Of a DNA stretch of 64,000 nucleotides, positions 59,439-64,000 are shown piece by piece. Below the pieces are notes generated by a model. The model was not told the DNA's origin and did not search any database. It saw only the letters and a list, made by a program, of their open reading frames with translations. A program made the position numbers and the translations under genes. Each line of letters opens with the position of its first letter. Position 1 is the stretch's first letter. Origin of the DNA: Allodiplogaster sudhausi (taxonomy: Eukaryota; Nematoda; Chromadorea; Rhabditida; Diplogasteridae). The stretch is from NCBI GenBank assembly GCA_945643635.1, contig CALZFC010000004.1:2419001-2483000 (forward strand), in the 5' to 3' direction.

Positions 59439-59801
59439 CCGCCCTTTGCACACAACTCTTCATGACACTCTACGGCATACTACATTTTGAGGAAGATGGT
59501 CATGAAAGAAAAAGTATCAGAAAAAGCTGAGATTCGCACAAATATTATCGGAATATATCACTCCCGTTGAGAAAATAGAAAAAGGATGCTGCCACATTGC
59601 TCAGAACAAACTATCTGCGGGTTTATTAGCAAATGAAATATTTGCTCCCGGTTATGTTTTTTTGTGTTTTTTTTTCTCTCTCGCCCATATTTTGTTTGCA
59701 ACACAAACAACATTTTCCGTCATAATTGCACCTTTCTCGGATTCGCTTTATAACAGTGCTTGACATTTCGGTGGATATCAGTTCGGAATCATAGTTGTTG
59801 C

Positions 59802-59807
59802 AATAAA
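59802..59807 (+). terminator. Candidate polyadenylation signal of the channel gene
   Basis: An AATAAA lies 364 bases after the stop of the channel gene, on its strand and before the convergent sulfotransferase gene. Other AT-rich candidates are nearby, so the assignment is tentative. Confidence 0.35.
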
Positions 59808-60236
59808 CCTTGCTTTATCAACCTCTTTTTTTGGTAACGTTTATAATTTAGAAAGAAAAAAATATGTTTGCTTTATATCTGCTCTTTCCGCCTCATTCAG
59901 CATTGCTTTCATTTGTGTGCCATGAATAAAGCCTGAGATTTGCAAGGGTTCTCTGCTATTCTTTCAAATCGTTCCCGATAAAATGCACTACATATCATTT
60001 CTATATAAATTGCATTCATAATTGGCGTATTATTTTGACAATAAATGTGCCGAAGAGCCGAAAATAACAAAGATTCAACAACATCAAACTGACAAAAGCA
60101 AATCTATAGAAATCACATTGAGCATTCTTAGAAGCACCGGGTAAGAGGCGAATTTTTAATGTAAATGATTGGGAGACCCTACCAAATAACATTCTAATAA
60201 CAATATGCATTTTACTTTGTGTATTTTTCAATTCAG

Positions 60237-63222
60237 CTATTTCCCTCTTAAAGGCGACTTTATCTTGGCAGACTTTTGAAGCCACTTGTCCGCATTCTTA
60301 TTCACGTCTTCACTCTTCTGTAGAACAATCGCATCTGGTGTACCTGATAAAACAAAGGGTAGTAAAAAGAATGTTCTTATGCGAAACGATATTTAAAGGT
60401 GCACGACACTCAACAGCAATTTATTCGTATTTTAATTATCTTTGTTGTTTCTCTCTAAATCCTACAATGCTCTCTCGTCCTTGTGTCAGGCAAAAAGGCG
60501 AAGATTAAAACGCGAGTTTTTGGCTCTTTGTGAACTTACCGTAATTCGGTGGATTTCCGCGCGGGTCATAGCCGAGAGTCTCGAGCATGGGCGCAATCTT
60601 GAAAGTAAGAAAAAATATTCACCTATTGCGATAAATGCAATCAATTTAACTTATGAAATCTTTCAAGACGAAATTCAAGCTATATTCAGTGCGCAAACAA
60701 AACAAACCTCTGCCATGTTGTTAATGACCTCCTTCGGAAGATCTGCCGCCCACTTTGACAACGCACCGATATTCACCGGCTTTACAACCTGAGGAAAATA
60801 TGCAAAAAATCAAATCGCGTTGAGAAGACAGCCGTGTTAAGGTAAATGGTCAAGTTTTCTTCATAAAAAATATCCTCACAATCAGATAGGGGTTTGAAAA
60901 TTGTTAAATAAAACAGCAGGCATACGCATTTACCTGATCACTGCTCGACCCAATGTTCGAAAGTTTGATCTCATTGCCCACGTACTCTTCATGCCGCAAC
61001 ACGGCAGCGTTCCATGGCAGATCGAGGAATCTGAGGATGCGGCGAAGTTGGGGCTCCGGATGAAGAACCAGCTCTTCGTAGCGGACCTAGATAATTATAT
61101 CTACGAAGACTATTGTAGTCGCATCTCTCTGCCCTCTAGCCATATAAAAGGCGCGATTTCAAGTTAAAGTTTTGGTTCCTTTAACTTTCTACCGTATCTC
61201 TCCAAATATGAGCAGGGAATGCGTTGGATAACAAAATGATCCCCTACTCTTGTATATCTTTCTTTAGAGACAAACCTTCAAGCAGTTCTCTCCAATAGCT
61301 TCACACTGCTGATTCATGGTCGGTATTATATCGTTCCACATCTCCAAACATTGCTCGGTAGTTGGTCAAATCAAATCCTTTGAGGGGTATCTGAAAGAGT
61401 GGCTCATTGGTCGATAATGAAAACGAAAAAGAAGTACAAAATAATGGGTAAAATACAAAAACAATATGTCTATTAAATAAGCACAAAGTAAATAATATTT
61501 ATTTAAAAGCTAATATGGCGGGAAAAAAAATTGAACGAATAAGTAAGTAACCTTTCTCGTGATAATCGAGTGAACGGTAGCTCGTCCATCCCGAATCATG
61601 AAGATGAACTTGGCATTCGGGAAGAGCTCAGAGAGGAAAGAGATGTGCTTGTAGGCTAGTGGATCTTTGTTGCAGAGACGGCGGGCAGGGACATCGTGGC
61701 CAGCTATCAGCTCAACCATTTTATATTTTTTAAATTTATTTTTGTATATCCCATACAGCAGAACATACAAATCTTTACTTTTAAATAGTCTTTAAAATTG
61801 GTCTGGCGGCAAGTTAAATGGCAATAGTATTTTGGACAATGAAGCAGTTCAACTTTACTTTTAAAAGTCTTTGGCTTTGTTCTAGCGGCAAGTGAATCAC
61901 AATAATATTTTGGACGATTAAGCAGTTCGTAATTTGCTAGGGCTGCGAATTGGAAAGTAAATCTGTATTTGCACGTTCGTTCGTCGCCTGTTCACCTAGT
62001 CCACACGAAAACCACATGGACATATTTCACGAGTATATGACATTTTTGCCATTTGTGATAATTTAGCAATTCTAGAAGTTACAAAAGTGGTAAAGTTAAG
62101 CAAAGTAGCAAATAGTTTGGTGTAATAAAAAAAAAAGTGAATCACAATAATATTTTGGACGTTTAAGAAGTTCGTAATATGCTAGGGCTACGAATAATAA
62201 GGCAAATCAATATTTGCACGTTCGTAAAACATATTTGTATGTGTGTGAACATTCAAATACATACCTGTAGGATAAAGGAGCTTATCGCCTTACTAAGGAC
62301 ATCATCCGTTATTCCTGCTTGCTGTAACCGATTAATCTCCTGAAAAGTTACAAAGTTACCCAATTTTCATCTGCACAGAAAGAAAGACTCGTCAGTCTTT
62401 GTTAAGAACTCGTCTTTGAGGGGAGTTCAAGCTCTTTTGTTGGGATTCAGAATAAATGTCTAATTGGTGTTTTCAATTAGAAAAACGAAACGCACTGACC
62501 TTTTGGCTGCGGTGCCATTGATCGTTGTAGTCAAGAATCTCTGGAATCAAACTCGTCTCCTCGCCACAGCGAACATCAGGATGAACATCTAGCATTGCTC
62601 TCATCAGGGTTGTCCCAGACCGAGGGACACCGCCTAGGAACGGAGGACGGAAATAGCGTACTTTTTCTTCTGCTCTCAAAACAACTAATTCTTCAAATCA
62701 TGAAGGATATCTCTGCATGAAATTGCATGCTAACCTATGAAAATTAGCGGCGAATTACGATCTTTGGCGCCGTACGGAGACGGAATGGAAATATCAACCA
62801 TTGAATTTCGTAACCTGAGATTTAATTACAGTAAAAACATATTGTTTCGGAAATTACTTTAATAAGAATCCTTTTTTAATGCGCCGTGACAAAGGCATAA
62901 GGCTCGAGTTGTTTGAAGACCACGAAACCTATGTTCATTTTAACCTGGAATTTTCGCGGAACGATGATACGGTTTTTCCCTCGACACTTTCATCTATTCT
63001 TTGAAGAATTTGTCGCTCTGTACTCGCCCTTGTAGCGACATTTGGAGCAAGGAACTTAAAGAAAGAAGAAAAGGCAATAAAAAACTTGTTGTAAAAGTTA
63101 TAAAGTGCACAGAAAATGAGCATTTTTACCATGATATTTAAATGTTTCAAGAATTCAACGAACATCAGATTCCTGAAGCTGGAGGACAAAAAGGAAAAGA
63201 CAGATGGTCGCCGAAATAGCAC
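60237..63222 (-). CDS. Tyrosylprotein sulfotransferase (TPST), one frameshift
   Basis: TPST transfers sulfate from PAPS to tyrosines of secreted and membrane proteins in the Golgi. Exons: 63222-63130, 63054-62945, 62814-62735, 62633-62500, 62339-62265, 61710-61552, 61390-61276, 61086-60934, 60788-60708, 60597-60540 and 60343-60237, about 388 residues. Key parts are [20 protein letters not shown] (PAPS loop), [48 protein letters not shown] and [12 protein letters not shown], in the family order. The exon 61390-61276 is 115 bp where 114 is expected. After GFDLTNY, near 61355, the frame changes and the conserved CLEMWN continues in the next frame. A single extra base, by mutation or sequencing error, explains this. 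The N-terminus lacks an obvious membrane anchor, so the true start may be elsewhere. Convergent with the channel gene. Confidence 0.85.
60467..60530. repeat. Dispersed 60-bp repeat, one of five copies
   Basis: The word cttgtgtcaggcaaaaaggc, followed by a gttttggctc-like end and preceded by atgctctctc, recurs at about 20490-20560, 32575-32640, 60467-60530 and 61120-61180 (diverged), and inverted at 63262-63335. Copies lie next to exons of both sulfotransferase genes. No terminal inverted repeats or coding potential are evident. Confidence 0.65.
61795..62230. repeat. Direct repeats in a TPST intron
   Basis: A unit containing gtgaatcacaataatatttt, then a cgtaat-gctaggg word and ending tttgcacgttcg, occurs at about 61890-61982 and 62136-62226, with a third weaker copy near 61805-61870. 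The repeats expand the intron between exons 62339-62265 and 61710-61552. Confidence 0.7.
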
Positions 63223-63339
63223 TTATTGTTGTATTCGAGAAGCGTTATGCATCGATGATGCATTCAGATGAGCCAAAAACTCAAGTTTGAATTCGCTCCT
63301 TTTGCCTGAAGAAAGGGTGAGAGAGCATCTGTAATTTCT

Positions 63340-63878
63340 AGAGAAGTTACAGATCAGGAAAAAAATTTGAAATCGATTACGGATATGCTTCTTGCTCCTT
63401 TATCTTGAAGACGGAGCAGAAAGAAAAGAAAGAGTTCAGAACAATTAGACGATACCTTCACTTTGGCGCTAAATGGTAAAATGATTCGTCGCACTCGAGC
63501 ACGTCAAGCAAATATGGTTTCTCAACTCCAACCAAAACTCTCGGTGCAACAAATGGCCGTTAGAATGTACGCAGTTTACTGGCACACTAATCGTCTTATA
63601 ATTCAGGAATGACAAATTTCGAAATGGGAGAAGTGAACGGCGAATGAAAAAAAAATCTGATTTCTCGTCTCATTGTTTGTCGACACTTGCATTTTTTCTA
63701 CTGCCCCTTTACGTTTCTGTTCTCTCTCTCTCTCTCTCGTATGTACTCTGCTCAACTACCAAATGGAGCAAATGCTAATTTTGCTCCGGACCACATTTAA
63801 TTGTTGAATTATTTATTTACCAGAAACTCTTTCATCCGAGACTTTCGAAACTCCAATCGCCATCAGACTACATACTTA
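63340..63878. other. Intergenic, no gene seen
   Basis: No exon is recognised. A short CT tract lies at 63720-63740. Confidence 0.4.
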
Positions 63879-64000
63879 CAGTCCCGCCCAGGATCTTGGT
63901 ACCAAGGAGGGGTCGGAGGGGTCGGAGGGGTCCAAATGCATCCTCGGTAATAACTACTTTCCTAGGAAAGAGAAAAATATTTTAAATGGTACGTTGGTTC
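63879..64000. mobile_element. End of a second TA-flanked element
   Basis: TA followed by CAGTCCCGCCCA repeats the terminus of the element at 19990-20461. It then diverges, with ggtcggagg reiterated at 63909-63930. The other end lies beyond the window, so only one terminus is seen. Confidence 0.55.

Noticed and set aside
63262..63335. An SL1-like spliced-leader sequence (caagtttga) in a dispersed repeat copy
   Set aside because: The match is short, is not shared by the other copies of the repeat, and no donor or SL RNA structure follows.

Overview
This window looks like a stretch of a chromadorean nematode genome; the species cannot be named from the sequence. The evidence is: two serpentine chemoreceptors of the nematode Str type; many short introns ending in tttcag-like acceptors; a start codon placed directly behind a 3' splice site with no preceding exon, as expected for spliced-leader trans-splicing; and multi-exon genes for a Cys-loop channel and a tyrosylprotein sulfotransferase. 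Gene density is low. Most of the DNA is mobile elements, long inverted repeats and GA/CT microsatellites.

Layout. At 1.2-13.4 kb two tandemly duplicated Str-type receptors lie on the minus strand (1483-3435 and 7726-10130), each with eight exons of identical lengths. The duplication includes the promoter region. Copy 1 has a 250-bp hAT-like element in its upstream DNA. Copy 2 has a 2.5-kb TTAA-flanked foldback element in its upstream DNA and an array of hairpins in intron 3. Between the receptors sits a foldback element (about 4566-6985) with a spliced fragment resembling an Argonaute PAZ region inside it. At 13.4-30.7 kb there are repeats: several foldback elements, a cytosolic sulfotransferase gene broken by insertions (17.7-21.3 kb), a segmental duplication with a readable empty insertion site, tRNA-derived pieces, GGCCC-rich islands and a decayed LINE.

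At 34.9-37.1 kb (minus) is a secreted PAN-plus-mucin gene. At 37.6-38.5 kb (plus) is the 3' end of a fatty acid amide hydrolase-like gene whose exon is broken by a minisatellite. A TA-flanked foldback element follows at 38.7-40.0 kb. At 40.8-43.9 kb (minus) is a THAP-type transposase gene of Kolobok character, with a separate P2X7-C-terminus-like gene just upstream. At 44-53.5 kb GA/CT tracts dominate and no gene was recognised. At 53.5-59.4 kb (plus) is a complete 15-exon Cys-loop anion-channel gene. At 60.2-63.2 kb (minus, convergent with it) is a tyrosylprotein sulfotransferase with one apparent frameshift. The window ends inside another copy of a TA-flanked element.

The cellular genes are not one pathway; they read as chemosensation, synaptic inhibition, Golgi tyrosine sulfation, lipid amide breakdown and cuticle or lumen mucins. 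What links the window is the mobile DNA. Several non-autonomous elements share TTAA target sites and related ends, and the only DNA transposase gene seen here belongs to a type expected to use TTAA. All exon boundaries were derived by eye from splice signals, reading-frame continuity and family resemblance.
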